Source: Piezodorus guildinii (taxonomy: Eukaryota; Arthropoda; Insecta; Hemiptera; Pentatomidae). From it: DNA of 64,000 nucleotides. Below, one piece after another: positions 1-12,862 of this stretch. How positions within the stretch are numbered: the first letter of the stretch is position 1; each line of letters opens with the position of its first letter. The stretch is taken from assembly GCA_023052935.1 (NCBI GenBank), contig CM041292.1, positions 87,217,169 through 87,281,168 of the forward strand, given 5' to 3'. Below the pieces are notes generated by a model. It was not told where the DNA came from. It was given only the letters and a program-made list of their open reading frames with translations, and searched no databases. Both the position numbers and the translations under genes were made by a program.

Positions 1-407
1 CCACAGCAAAGCTCCTATAATTTAAATAATTATTATTCAATCAACAGTCATCCAGAAGTTTTTGTTCTCACAAGATTCATTAACTAGAAAACATATACAG
101 ACTAAAATTACTTGCTTTTGAAACAAATAAAGTCATTTATAGCTCAGTTTTTGTATATCTATTTAAATAGTTGGATATGATAAACATTGTAGCTCTTAAG
201 AATTTATATTATTCATTTCTTCAGTTGCTTTCTATATATACATTTTCTATCTCAATATCATTAGAAAATTGGATTTTATTATTTGGAGAAAACTGAAATA
301 TTGGAAGCGAATTCCCTAATGACTATTATAAGCTAGTTATATTATATTTGGAATAATTATTTTTAAAGTACGTATTACATATCTTCTTTTTTTTTCTTCC
401 CCCTTTA

Positions 408-890
408 GTGCCTTTCAGTGTGGAGATGCCTCTGTCCATGCAAACCAAGCTCCTCGATCCCGAACCAGCACTCTCATGGCATCCCAGTTTTTCCTCTTTT
501 CTCTCCCACTTTGGAGATATAGTGTTTCCATTGTATTCTGGGTCTCTCTGTTTGGTGTTTTCCTGTTGGTCTTGCCTTAAAATATTTTCATGGGTCTTCT
601 TCTACATTCATCTGTCAGAGATGTCCAAACCATCTGAGTTGTCTCTTTTCAATGGTATCCTTCTAAGGAACAACTTCCACATCCTCTCATTCTGCATCTC
701 CTTGTTCGTCCTGCCAATTTCCGAAGGTATCGCATTTCCATTGCAGTAAATCTGCTATCTATCTAGTGGTACCCACCTTTCACTTCTGTGAAGGAGGGTA
801 GGTAGGTATACTACCTTGAAGATATATAATTTAACATTCTTCTCGACCTCCTCACCTCTTACTGTGTTGCAGAGGTGGTTGATGAAGTCT
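408..890 (-). mobile_element. Non-LTR retrotransposon RT C-terminal fragment (family 1)
   Basis: On the minus strand, broken frames give MRYLRKLAGRTRR (about 690-740), IEKRQLRWFGHL (617-652) and RVLVRDRGAWFAWTEASPH followed by a stop (about 417-470). These are the typical C-terminal blocks of RTE/R1-like reverse transcriptases. The same blocks occur in the copy at 9780-10378, so both belong to one family. The 3' end is near 408, next to a short pyrimidine-rich run. It lies in the PARP1 intron upstream of the exon at 935 and is inactive. Confidence 0.7.
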
Positions 891-934
891 TTTCTTACAT
901 ATCACTATATTAAAATTATTTTGCTATGTTTCAG

Positions 935-2366
935 AAACTTGATAGATTGCAAGATATTATGGCTTTTGGTGCCCTTGAAAAATGTACTAAATGTAAAGAT
1001 GGTAGATTTATTTACCAATCCGGCATTGGATATCAATGTAATGGTAATCTTACTGAGTGGACTAAATGTTTGAACGTTGAAGAAAAACCAAAAAGGAAAA
1101 AATTTAAAGTTCCTGATGAATATCTGACCAAATACTTATTTCTGTGAGTGGATTAATATTCATAATCGTCAAAATAGATTTTAGAGTATAATAAGTTATA
1201 TTGTTATAAAAATATAATAGAGTTTCAGGACTGGTCTTCCCTCTATTTACTATAACTGGGGAACAGATTTTATGGCTTTAGGTAGATTAGAGCTGTCAGC
1301 TTTTTTCGGCTATGTTTCCTTGAGAAGATCAAGATGCTCTTGACTGTCATTCTTTAAAGGGTTTTGATGACAATAGTATTTTTATTTCAATATTTTTGTA
1401 ATACTGTGTCAATAATACTAGGAATTATTAATAGAACTCCCAGCCATGGTCTATGTTTATTAAAATTTATATATTTTAATTTGAATTGTTTTATAAACTA
1501 AAATTAGGGTGTATATAATATATATATATATATAATATATATATATATATATTGTGTGTGTGTATATGTAGTATTTTTTTTTTTTTTTACATTATTATTT
1601 ATTTTAGGGAACAATACAAATGTAAAGTGCAGGATCGATATTTTGTAAAAGATGAAAGACCCAAAGTTAGTCAGAGTTCTGAACCAAGTACAAGGTATGG
1701 TTCATCTGTTTACTTATTATTTAACTTGTTACTTCAATTTAATTTTTATATTATATTGTTTCACAGAAGTATTTTAAAAATTGTTTGTTTAAATTTATAT
1801 TAAAACTTGTCAATATGTATTTATATGTCAAGGAAGTTGCTTCACTGTTTTATTATTTTTTAGTGCCAAAATAGAAAAATTCACACCATTTCGAGGAATG
1901 ACTTTTTATATAGTTGGTAAACTGGAGAAAAGTAAAGATCAAATCAAAACCCAAATTTTAAAATGGGGTGGGAATTTATCTTCCAAGTTGACAACTGATG
2001 TAGTTGCAATAATTTCTACCCAAGGTAGATTTAAATATTATGCATTTTATTTTAATGTTTATTTTAGATTATTATAACAATACTGTATTATTTACTTTTT
2101 TTAATTTCAGAGGAAGTAGATAAGATGAATAGTAAGATGCAAACTGCTCAAGAATTAAATATTCCTGTTGTAACTGAGTCTTTTATTGAAGCTTGTGAAA
2201 AAGGTGGAGCTGTTGAAAAAATCACTGAATTTGTTATTTCTTCATGGGGTGGTAATGTAAGAATTGATAGATTGATTCTTTTTTTATTTTCCCTTTTATA
2301 TCTTTTGTTTAACTTCTTTAAAATATTTTTAATAACAATAATGTTATTAAATATATTTAAATATTA

Positions 2367-2410
<44 letters not shown>

Positions 2411-5400
2411 GTCAACTACCTTAATTTATTTATATCAAAGCATCTTTCGTTTTCTAAAAACACTGAATTTTTTAGCATCCAAGAAATAATGATTAAAACC
2501 TAAATTAAGAAAATTTATATGAGAATTCATTTTATTGTTCATTGCTTAGTCAGGGTCTGTATCTGTTTTTTTTCCCACAAACTCATTTATTAGACAAGTC
2601 TTCGAACAATATATCATAAAGTAATTGGTTCAAAATTAACAAAGATTTGAACTTGTCAATTAACATTTTTTAAATTACTTTATTTTTATTTTGAAAATTT
2701 TCACTCTAGGTATTAATTGTATTCTAGGTAATAATTAAATATAATCGCATTCTAGGTAAAGGAAAAAGTGAATGAAGCAATACAAAAATCTGCTGCTGAT
2801 AGAAAGAAATCTGGAAAAAGTGGAAGTTGGTTTTTAAAACTATATATATTTTTAATTACTTTAATTATTTAATACTTTACTATAGTTATGATTATTTTTT
2901 TATAGGTAGGTTTGAGAAGAGTGTGTCAAAAGTTACGTTGAAGGTTGTGGGTGGATTAGCTGTTGATCCAGATTCTGGCTTAGTTGATTTTGCTCATGTT
3001 TACACTGATGGAAAGGATAAGTACACCTGTGTGCTGGGTCTTTCCGATGTTCAGACCAACAAAAACAGTTTTTATAAGATTCAGCTGTTGGAATCCAACA
3101 GAAAAGACAAGTAAATATTTAGTCTTGGCCAAAAACTTCTTGGATGTTACCCATTTTTTCTTTATAAAATTTTATAATTATTTTTCTCTTTTCCATCAAA
3201 TTGTTTTGTTTGTTTAGTATTGTATCAGAAAATCTTTTTCTTTTACATTGTTTTTCTGATTAACCTATTACTTTTTTTCAGATATTGGGTTTTCCGTTCT
3301 TGGGGTAGAATTGGTACTAAAATTGGAGGGAAAAAAATAGAAACTATGAGCACACTTCATGATGCTAAAAAACAGTTCAAGTGTGTTTATCGTGACCAAA
3401 CCAATAATGAATGGAAACATCGTGAAAACTTTGTCAAATATCCTGAATTCATGTATCCTATTGATATTGATTATGGAGAGGTAAACAATTTTTATTGTTA
3501 TTTAATTAAAACCTTCTACACAGTTTCAATGCACATGTGTTTGTTGTAATGGATCAATAATTTACAAAAAAAAAAAAATCTATCTTTGGTTTCAGACTGA
3601 CAATATCAAATTGTCTTCTGAATCTAACTTTGAGTCAAAATTATCGAAACCTCTTCAAGAATTGATTAGGATGATTTTTGATGTTGATATAATGAGGAAA
3701 GTCATGATGGAATTTGAGGTAAATCGAATGCATGTGAATTTATTTATTTATATATAAGATTTTGATTGAAACTTATATTTGTTGTATAATGTTTAGTTGG
3801 ACATGGAAAAAATGCCTTTAGGGAAATTAAGTCGTAAGCAGTTACAAAAGGCATATGCTGTACTCTCAGAACTGCAGGAAAAAGATGGTGACATAAAACC
3901 AATGAAGGTGACGGATGCTACTAATCGGTTTTATACATTGATTCCACATAACTTTGGGACCGATAGCCCACCACTTCTGGATAATAAAGATATAATACAG
4001 GTACCTATGTTATGTTATATTAATTCATTAAAATTGTGATTTAATTTAATTTAAATTCAGGAATTTTTTACGATGTAATTTTCCATTTACCCTGTTCTCC
4101 TTTTTAGTCAAAATTGGAAATGCTAGAAAGTCTAATGGAAATGGAAGTTGCATACAGCTTGTTGCGTGAAACCAAAGGTGAAGGTGAAGAAGGCATGCAT
4201 CCATTGGATGCACATTATGCCAAACTTAATGCTGATATACAAGTGCTTGAAAGAGATTGTGAAGAATTCAAAAATATTGAAGCTTATATTAAAAATACTC
4301 ATGGTGAAACTCATACACAGTATACGCTTGAGATTGCTGATGTAAGAAATTTTTTCAATTATATGTTTTATGAAATAGATTTAAGTTTAGTACCTGTTCT
4401 GGTGTTCTTTGCCTATAATATATTAGGCTACAAATATTTTAGCAGTATCTAATAGTTAGAGAAAACAGGAAAAATACAAAAATAAAAATTTAAACAAATT
4501 GGAAAAGTTAGAACTTGTGGATTTCTTTTAATGTATATTTTAGATTGTTCTATTACAACGAATTCAGTTCTATTTTGAAAATGAATGGCGGAATGCTTCT
4601 CTTATATCCTATGTTTTGTGCTTTAACTTTAGCGCGCACTCCATCCGTTCATAACAAATTGTATTGGAATCTTTTACACATGGTGGGGGAGTTGTTTCCT
4701 AAGTGCTCTTACTGTGTATAAATATTTTATGCCAGATTTATTATTTTTACTTTTTCAAAAGTTAAAATAAAATTATTTTCAATAGCATAAAACCAAATTA
4801 GAAAAGAATTACAATTTTGCCTGTCCAAGTGATATTGTCTAGCAGTAGGTACCAAACACAGAGAGCAATGGCATTTTGGATGAGAAGTTATTAGGTTGAT
4901 GAATCCAGCACCATTTATTTGAAAGTAAAGAGTTATCTGCCACTTCTGGTATTTCTTTATGTAAGACATTTTATTTTAGAGTATGTTAAATGTATTTATT
5001 ATATTTTTCCTCAATAGATTAAATTTTTCTAATCCTTCTCTTAGCTTGCTCAACAACCACCTGTCATCCTCTTTTATTTGTAAACCATGCTCTTTATTGC
5101 ATTTAGTCGCACATTATATAGGATCATTATTTTTAAGAGCACTTTATAGTATGGCCTATTTTATTATCCAAATTATATTATGTTTGAAGGGTTCATTTTA
5201 AAGCTAATGTAGTTATAAAGGTCTGTATACCACAACATATTATACAAGTCTAACATGTTGCTTTATAGTTTATGGAAATGGTTGGCAAAATTTGATATAT
5301 CAAGCTAAAATATAGTAAAGAGGTTCATAGAAAATGTGATATACAAAATATGACAATTTGATTTTGGAAAAATCTGTTTAAGAAATGTTTTTATTGTAAT

Positions 5401-8400
5401 TTCCATCAAAAAACAGTTTGCAATATGACAATATGGGTAGTATATTTACAATATAAAATAGAATTTTTTTTTCTTTAGGAGTTACTTAAAATCCTGCTGC
5501 ATTAAGAAAGCAGGAGATTGACTCTAAAAGCTGACCTTACTGTTCTGTTTCAGGTATTTAAAGTTAAGAGAAGTGGTGAAGATAAAAAGTTTAAACCATT
5601 CAAAAAGATGAAAAATAGGAAGTTATTGTGGCATGGTTCAAGGGTTACAAACTTTGCTGGAATATTATCTCAGGTTTTTATATCACTATTTTCTTATAGC
5701 ATGGCTTAGTTTAATTTTGAGGATTGTTTTTGTCTTTTAAAACTGTCTGAATTTAATTTTTAAGCCACTGTGTGGTTATTTTACAATTAAAGTTGCTACA
5801 AAAATATTCTCTTTAAGCATTAGTGAATTAATTAGTATTTTATAAATCAATGCTTGTTCCATAGCAACTCTTATGTTCTTTCTGGTTCTGTACTCAGTCA
5901 ACGCACATATTTCTCTGGGTCTACAAGAAGTCGATATAGTTTGCATTCTCGCTTAAACCTCCAAGTTTCCCTCCAAACTTAGAAAAGGTATAACCTTAGG
6001 TGGGTGGTTCATAATAAGAAAGTAATCAATGTACAGGAAGTGCCTCCCAAGGGTAATTTAGTTCTCCTTACCAGGATAGAAATTTGATCGTATTGGTTAA
6101 AAGAAATCTGTTTTTGAAAGTTTGGTCACTAACAGTAGACTGTTCCAGATTGCTGGTGAATGTCCAATATACAAACATCATCATCTTTTAAAATTTTGTA
6201 TACATTGCTGTATTGTGTAAAAGAGCAACCCAATAAATTGGGACAGCATTGTTAATAAATGAAGTAAAAATGATAGATAAAATTCGGTATTTCAATATTT
6301 ATTATAATACGTTGAAAGTATGTGAGGGTGTAAATAATTCACTCTCACGATATTTCACCTCACCTACACCTATCTGTTTTCTTATCGTGTAATGCGGCCT
6401 TCAGTCTGTATCAATCGGCTCTGTACCTGATACATTTGTATCAGATATTAAGTATCTGATTGATAGAAATTGACCCATCCCTAGTTTATATATTATATAA
6501 CTTTGTTACTATTATATTTCAGAAATAATTTTTTGTTGGCTTGGTTACAGAAAATTTATTTTTCCCGTTTAAAGAAAAGCTAAATTGCAATGTACTTTAT
6601 ATATAAACTTTCAGGAAAGAATGCCCTAAATGATGGGGAAAACTGTAAAAAAATCTGTTTTGTGGTTTAGAAGGAGTTTGTGGGAACCCAAATCATGTTA
6701 TTATTTTATATATACATATTTGTATAGATTAATGTAATTTTAGTATCGCTTGTTCTTTTATTGTCTGTGTTTTAATTAAAAAATTATTTTCCAGGGTCTC
6801 AGAATAGCACCCCAGAAGCACCAGTTTGTGGTTATATGTTTGGCAAAGGTATATATTTCGCTGATATGGTTTCAAAATCTGCCAATTACTGTATGACTTC
6901 ACCTTCAAATCCCAACGGCTTAATACTTTTATGTGAAGTAGCTCTAGGTGATATGTAAGTTATTTGTTTTACATACAATGATTTGTTTATGGTTTATTCC
7001 TTGAAATTTAGTTGTCTAATTCTTACTTTAAGGTAAAATTTATCCTGTCATTTTTTTTTTTTTTTTTTCCTTTTAAATCTAATGAAAAAAAGAATCTCCT
7101 ATATAAAGAATTTTTCAATATGCATGTAATGATCAGTTGGTGATTGTCCCAGAGATATATGGAATATATTTTATCAATAGTTAAACAGTTCCATCTAAAA
7201 TCATACAGATGGTGTACGATCATTTCCTTGTGGTATTCAATGGGGAAAAGTGAGGATCCCTAAGAAGCAGATGGATGGAGTGGAGAGATATTGAAGGAAA
7301 CTAGGAGCATAGGGACTCAGGACAGAGAGAAATATAAAACAATAACTAAGGCCACGGGTCATGTTGGCCTGAGTGTGAAAAACATTGTGTTGAGTATCCT
7401 GGGACTTGATTGATGTTCGGAAACTTACAATTTTTAAAAGTATAAATAATTTCTTCATTATTTGAATTTTCAGGTATGAAAGGACAAGAGCTGATTATAT
7501 AGAGAAGCTACCATCTGGTAAACACAGTACAAAAGGTGTCGGTATGACAATGCCTGATCCTTCACAGTCTATCCAAAACAGTGAGGGTGTCGAAATTCCA
7601 TTAGGTAAACCGATCAAGCAGTTTACTGATAACTCCAAGACATCTCTTCTATATAATGAGTATCCTTTTATAAATCAGCAGTTTCATTTTATTATTATAT
7701 TATTTAATTTTTTAAAAATATTATTGTTCATTACCTTTGTTTTAAATTATATAATATATTTCTGCAATAGTTTATTGATTTATAAAATAAAAAGTAGTTT
7801 GTTTTTTTTTTCTGCTAAGGCAATGGCACATTTACTATTATTGAGTTTTTTTATTTTTAACTTAAGATTGATTTGTATACAGGCTTTTAACATTCCATCC
7901 TTTTCTAAAGTTTTGCAGAAAGAGGTGGGTTCCTAACCTATTTTATTCAAATAAGACAGTTGGAAATTTATTTTGAATGTCTGTCAAAGAATAAAAATCA
8001 ACTCACCTTGACTGGATCAAAACCCAGTGTCATTTGTGATTTAAGAATGCTGGAGAGTGCTATTTCCTTTCTCATCCTCTGCAGTTAGGTTAATGAGAGT
8101 GTTGTAGGATCTATTTCTGGTCTACGTTAGATTGGCTTTATGCTAGTCTTCATCATTAATATTACACAACCTGACTGCAAAAATATTACATGCCTGAAGC
8201 TATACATACATAAATATTCGGCGCAACTACCCGTTATCGAGTCTAGGCCTCCCAGAGCAGCCTCCGCCAGACAGCTCTGTCTTGTGCTGCAGCAATCCAG
8301 TTCCTGATGTTGAGCAGGCTCCTCACATCTGCCTCTACATCATCCAGCCATCTTGTTTTGGGTCGCCCTACACTCCTTGCTCGGTGCACTTCTGTCATTA

Positions 8401-10934
8401 TCTTCTATGGGATCGCAGAGTCAGTCATTCGAGCCACATGTCCGGCCCATCGGAGTCATCCTAGCTTTATGACCTTCACGATGGCATCCTTAAAGATGTT
8501 GTAGAGCTCCCTGTTTTTTCTTTTCCTCCAGACTTCTCCTTCTCTTATTGCTCCGAATATTTTCCTGAGCACCTGTCTTTCGTAAATTAACAGCCTGTTC
8601 TCATCCAACTTGGTGGTTGCCCATGCCTCTGATCCATAGGTGAGCACTGGACATACCAGGGTATTGTAAAGATTAATTTTTGCACTGGAGGATAGATTTT
8701 TGCTCCTAAAATGCTTGGATAGGCCATAGAAGCATCTATTCGCACCATTGATTCGCCTCCTAATATCCTGAGATACATCGTTCCTGGAATTAATTTTGGA
8801 TCCTAGGTACACAAAAGTCTTCACTCTGTGCAACTTATAGGGGCCAATGTTCAGGAATGCAATATGGTCTCCACCACCAACCCCTACTCACATTTATTTT
8901 ATGCTTATTAACTGTGAGACCAAATTCTTTGGCAGCTGTTTCAAAAGCAATGAATGCCTTCTTCAATGCCTTTTATGAAGTTGCCACGATGCCAATGTCA
9001 GTGGCATAACTCAATAGCTGTACAGTCCTGTTAAAGATGGTACCCGTTCTCTGAATTTTTTATTTTGCACAGCTACCTCTAATGTCAAATTTAATAGGAG
9101 ACAAGCAAGGACGTCTCCTTGTCTTACCTCCGCTACTGGTTCTAAATGCCTCAGAAAGATTTGACCCCACACAGACAACGCATTTCGAGTTTTCCATAGT
9201 CATCTTTACCAGTCTTATAAGTTTTCCTGGGACTTTAAGTCTTCTAGGGTTCTTCTCCCTTCTTGGGACTTTAAGGTCTTCTAGGGGTGTTCTATAGTTC
9301 TTCTCGACCAATACTATCATATGCCGACTTGAAATCGACGAAGAGATGGTGAGTGGTCAGCTTGTATTCCATACTCTTTTTCCAGGATCATCCGTAATGT
9401 GAAGATCTGGTCGGTGGTTGAGCTTCTATCTTTTATCTGGCTGGAGGTAGCTGTGCCATATTCTATCTTCTAAAACCTGATTGGTAATTTCCAAGTTCTT
9501 TCTTCGGCGAATGGGACTAGTTTCTCAAACAGGACATTAGATAGCACTTTATAAGCACAAGAGAGCAACACAATTCCCCTATAGTTAGTGCATTGATTTC
9601 AGTCCCCCTTCTTGTACAGGAGACATATTATATCGATGGTCCTATTCCTGAAGCTATAGAAAACATTTATTTTTTCTGCCTTAAGAAATTTTGTAATTGT
9701 TGACAGAAATTTATCTAACCATTGCAGCTTTTACAATGTGAAGTTTACTCATTTGGGGTATACTCTTCTTGTTCACATATCTGCCTATCTTCTTCTTCTT
9801 TTGCTTCTCCCTGTAGTGCCGTATCAGCGTAGGGGAGCGTTCAGCCACCGGCTCCAATCCTCTATATTCCCAGCTAGGTTCCTGACCTGGCGGAGATCTT
9901 TCCCTCTTGTTCTGCAAAGCTTGTCGACATACTCCAGGTAGGACATCCTTGGTTGCCCCCGAGGCCTTCTCCCATCTGGCACGCAATCCATGGTTTTTAG
10001 AGGATCTCTGTGATCCTCCATTCTAATAACGTGGCCGAACCACTTCAGCTGGTGGGTTTGCAGAATTTCCTTTAACGGCGCAACCTCCAGTTCCTGGCGT
10101 ATCCGCTCATTCCTGACAAGATCTCTTCTTGTCTTTCCCACTATTTTTCGCAGGAACTTCATTTCAGCAGCTGTGACTCTGCTCTTCTGCCGGTCCGTCA
10201 ATATGCAGCTTTCAGCTCCATATAGTAGTATAGGCAAATATACTGACTTGAAGATATGGAGCTTAACACCTCTACCCACCTCTCGCTTCTCTACTACAGT
10301 ATTACATATCTGATAGTAGACTGCATTTGCCTTCATGATTCTATTTGATATTTCATAGTCTACTTTCCCAGATTTTTCCAGATCCCGATCCTAATTGATC
10401 CTAGGTAAATTTTGGACTCCAACAGTAGCATTGTCCAATTTGTCAAGGCACTACACAAGTTATGTTAAATGAATAAACAAACAAATCTTTTTCAAATGTA
10501 ATTATCATGAGTGCTCTTTACTAATTAGTTCAAGTGAAGAAGAGTTAAATTTTTTGTTGGCAATAAACAAAATTAGATCTATACATATTATTATTATTTT
10601 AATGGTTAAATGTTAACAAATTTCTTTTTTTTAAAACTGCAAAGGTATATAAAATGTTAAAATATACAAACTAAAAGTGTTATATTGTGTCTGAAGTAAT
10701 TTTAAGCTACCTTTAAAACATTAATAAAATAAGTGAGAATGAGTATCCTCTCTCGAGTTGCTGTTTCCTTAGAGCAAAATATACCTGGAGTACAAAGGGT
10801 TAAAGGGATCATATTCTTGCTTTTAATATTCTATATTTTCCTTAATAGTTTACAGATATATTGTTTATGATGTGGCCCAGGTGAAAATGCAGTATCTCAT
10901 CAGACTGAAGTTCAACTATGTCACTATGTATTAA
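935..10934 (+). CDS. PARP1: PARP1, poly(ADP-ribose) polymerase 1 (5'-partial, 14 exons)
   Basis: Nuclear enzyme that senses DNA breaks and builds poly(ADP-ribose) from NAD+. Exons read at 935-1143, 1608-1694, 1864-2024, 2111-2256, 2756-2825, 2906-3110, 3282-3480, 3596-3718, 3797-4000, 4108-4341, 5554-5673, 6795-6954, 7474-7659 and 10856-10934; all have GT/AG borders and matching phases except 6795-6954. Order of domains: zinc finger 3/PADR1 (four Cys in the first exon, CTKC then YQC and TKC), BRCT (1864-2256), WGR (2906-3480, [12 protein letters not shown]), helical regulatory domain (3596-4341), ADP-ribosyltransferase (5554 to end). The catalytic H-Y-E set is visible: His in LLWHGSR, Tyr in GIYFAD, Glu in LLYNEY. 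Exons sum to about 727 residues, fitting the C-terminal part of a ~1000-residue protein; zinc fingers 1 and 2 must lie upstream. Exon 6795-6954 is one base short (see findings). The 3' exon is isolated by a 3.2 kb intron full of LINE fragments. Confidence 0.95.
1144..1607. repeat. PARP1 intron with (TA)n and poly(T) tracts
   Basis: Intron between the zinc finger 3 exon and the next exon. It contains a TA microsatellite at about 1513-1552, a short GT run and a poly(T) stretch before the acceptor. No gene is seen in it. Confidence 0.6.
2257..2755 (+). other. PARP1 intron with long poly(T) tract
   Basis: Intron between the BRCT exon and the short linker exon. It carries an uninterrupted T tract of about 37 bases near 2369-2405, which may be polymorphic. 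Several near-identical TCTAGGTA-like acceptor candidates lie at 2707, 2725 and 2754; the last keeps the frame ([18 protein letters not shown]). Confidence 0.5.
4342..5553 (+). other. PARP1 intron, no clear element
   Basis: A 1.2 kb AT-rich intron between the regulatory-domain exon and the exon with the catalytic His. Short open frames (for example 4515-4721) show no family I recognise and no splice continuity with PARP1. Nothing else was identified. Confidence 0.4.
6505..6720 (+). repeat. Dispersed repeat copy, shared with 49830-50040
   Basis: This block and 49830-50040 match along their length, including TTTATTTTTCCCGTTT, AAGAAAAGCTAAATTGCAA, CTTTCAGGAAAGAATG and GTGGTTTAGAAG. Here it sits in the PARP1 intron just before the exon at 6795. 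It looks like the 3' part of a larger interspersed element whose other copy starts near 49058. The class is unknown. Confidence 0.65.
6795..6954 (+). CDS. PARP1: PARP1 catalytic-domain exon with one-base frame break
   Basis: This exon encodes the NAD-binding part of the ADP-ribosyltransferase domain, including [10 protein letters not shown] with the catalytic Tyr. The preceding exon ends in phase 0 and the following exon needs two bases carried over, so the length must be 3n+2; it is 160 (3n+1). Reading from the splice site gives GLRIAP and then loses homology; the conserved reading resumes one frame over just after the run of four C at 6819-6822. A fifth C would keep the frame. This is either an assembly or sequencing error in a homopolymer or a true mutation. 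Confidence 0.85.
8225..9710 (-). mobile_element. Non-LTR retrotransposon RT fragment (family 2), antisense in PARP1 last intron
   Basis: Minus-strand translation gives an RT palm relic near 9010-8950 ([10 protein letters not shown] where YADD is expected), then the open block 8833-8456 ([35 protein letters not shown]) and, in broken frames, [19 protein letters not shown] and [12 protein letters not shown] near 8350-8240. These are the C-terminal motifs of RTE-like LINE reverse transcriptases. Frames are interrupted many times, so it is dead. It joins directly to the family 1 copy at 9780-10378. Confidence 0.8.
9780..10378 (-). mobile_element. Non-LTR retrotransposon RT C-terminal fragment (family 1)
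   Basis: The minus-strand open frame 10336-9824 (170 codons) reads through typical LINE C-terminal blocks: [47 protein letters not shown] and [10 protein letters not shown]. It lacks the catalytic palm, so it is a 5'-truncated copy. A CTT-rich tract (about 9789-9800) marks the likely 3' end. It matches the relic at 408-890. It lies in the 3.2 kb intron that separates the last two PARP1 exons. Confidence 0.85.
10388..10482 (+). repeat. SINE family A, 5'-truncated 3' end
   Basis: This matches the 3' half of the SINE A copies at 22690 and 46241: GATCCTA..CCTAATT, a block ending GACTCC..AGTAGCATTGTCC, and a tail ending GTTAAATGAATAAACAAAC. The tRNA-like head is missing. Confidence 0.7.
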
Positions 10935-12862
10935 TTGATTGGTATAATTTTTGTTTCCTCCAAAGTTTTATTTGTAAAAAGAAGAAAAAAAATCATGGTT
11001 GTTCTCTTATTGCTTGCTATATGGTCTAGTATGTGGAAAAAGATCTGCCCTTGAGTGTATTTTATGAAATTGAAAGGGTTTTCTCTTTTTATTGTCATAT
11101 TATTTCTAATATCAGAGGACTATTAACATACAATAATTTGGTTCTGTGCCATGCTCGGTTGCTTTGACAAATTAAAGTATTCAAGAGGTTTTAAATCTGA
11201 CATCAGTTGTGTTCCTTGCCTAATACAAGATCTTGATAATGCATATAACTTTTGTTATGATAAATACTGAATTCAAAATGATTAAATGATTGGTAAAAAG
11301 TCTGAAAATAAGACATTAAAATAAAAAGATCTATTGCAGCCAGGTGGAACATTAGTTTAATGATTTATTAACAATAGCATACTAAATTTTGCCCATTTAG
11401 TCTAGTTTTGTTGGGCCCAAGCCTATTACGCTTTTGGGTTTTCCATCTTCAACAAAATCACATTTGATGTTTGTTTTATTGAGGTGTATTGTAAATTCTC
11501 TGAATTTTTATTTGTATCACTTTTTAAAAAAAATTGAAACAAAATAACTTCTGTAAATATGCAAATAAAACACTTTGATAAATTTGAGTTTTATTATGTT
11601 CTTATATCATGTTATTTGTTTATAGTACATTAAGCTTTAGTGAATGTAACGTTTATGACACATGGTACAATAGCCTAAAATTAATAAACTTGTTCTATCT
11701 ATTATTTTGCCTGTAAATTTTGTGTCAGATTTTGATTAGCTAGCTCAATAATAAAGCATACTGTTCTAAAATTGGGTTGTTGTTTTAAAAGTGATTAGTT
11801 ATTTTACTATCCTCATCACTAATTGAGTCATCTAAGCAAGTTAATATAACTGCTTTTAAGACATACTAATGTTTTGTATAAATAAATGAGCATCAGGAAA
11901 TGTAAGCTGTTCAGAAATATTTGTAGTCATTCTGAAGTTTAGGGATGTGGATGGAAACTGGCTAAAAGATGGGAAATAATAATGCACCTCAATGGGGGTT
12001 TATATTTTGTCACATTAAAGAAAAAACGATTAATTTTTTTGTTGAAATTTTTTTTTTTATATTGCCCATTATGTATGCATGTCATAAAAAAAAAGTTCAG
12101 AAATAATTTTAATCCTCAACTGCTAAGTAAGTCCTTAAGTATTCTTAATGGCCACTAAATAAATGAAAATCTTTAAGATATGTGGTCCACAAGGATAATT
12201 ATTTTCTATCCAAAGCCATTTAATCTGTATAATTTATAATTCATCTACAATTGTATAATTTACTGAATATGATTAGTCAAGACAAATGATTCTTGAAGAT
12301 GATCATAATAATTGTTTGAAAATCTCATTAAGTTGATAAGAAAGCTAACTTCAGATCTAATGACCAACAAAGGTGCACAAAAGTATGAATATAAATCTAA
12401 TTGTTATGAACTTACCTTCATAGACTTTTGAGTATTGGGCTCAAGGAAAAGTATTGTGTTGCTCTCATTTCCTCAAAGGATTTGAATCTGGATAGGCCGC
12501 GTGAAACCAAACTCTAGAATCAAGACTGGCTAGGTGACTAACAAGGGATGGGAGTCCTACCTTGACTACTTGATGGTTGATTGAGAAACAATAGTGAAGA
12601 ACGCAATCATTTTCCACAAGGGCTTATTACACTTAGCTGTTTTTTTTTTTTTAACATAGAAAAGAGAATGGGAAAGTATGTTTTTTTGTTGAAGTTTCAC
12701 TACGCTAACAAAATATGTTAACAATTGTAAAAAACATCCATTAAGATTTCAATGTATCTTACCCAAATGGCCTGTTATCAGCTTTTTATAAGATTATTTT
12801 ATAATAATAATAATAATTTAATTTAAAAATAATAATGATAATAAAAAAAGTTCATTGTATAG
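10935..12862 (+). other. PARP1 3' UTR and downstream spacer
   Basis: AT-rich non-coding sequence after the PARP1 stop codon. AATAAA hexamers at 11320-11325 and 11564-11569 are candidate poly(A) signals; which one is used cannot be told. No gene was seen. A microsatellite-like AAT run lies near 12800-12845. Confidence 0.4.

Noticed and set aside
408..749. Plus-strand 113-codon frame
   Set aside because: It is the antisense of RT C-terminal blocks read on the minus strand; no family match on the plus strand.
9060..9320. Frames on both strands around 9060-9320
   Set aside because: They fall inside the broken family 2 LINE fragment and show no continuous domain.
9711..9986. Minus-strand 91-codon frame
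   Set aside because: It is a shadow frame of the RT C-terminal fragment at 9824-10336.
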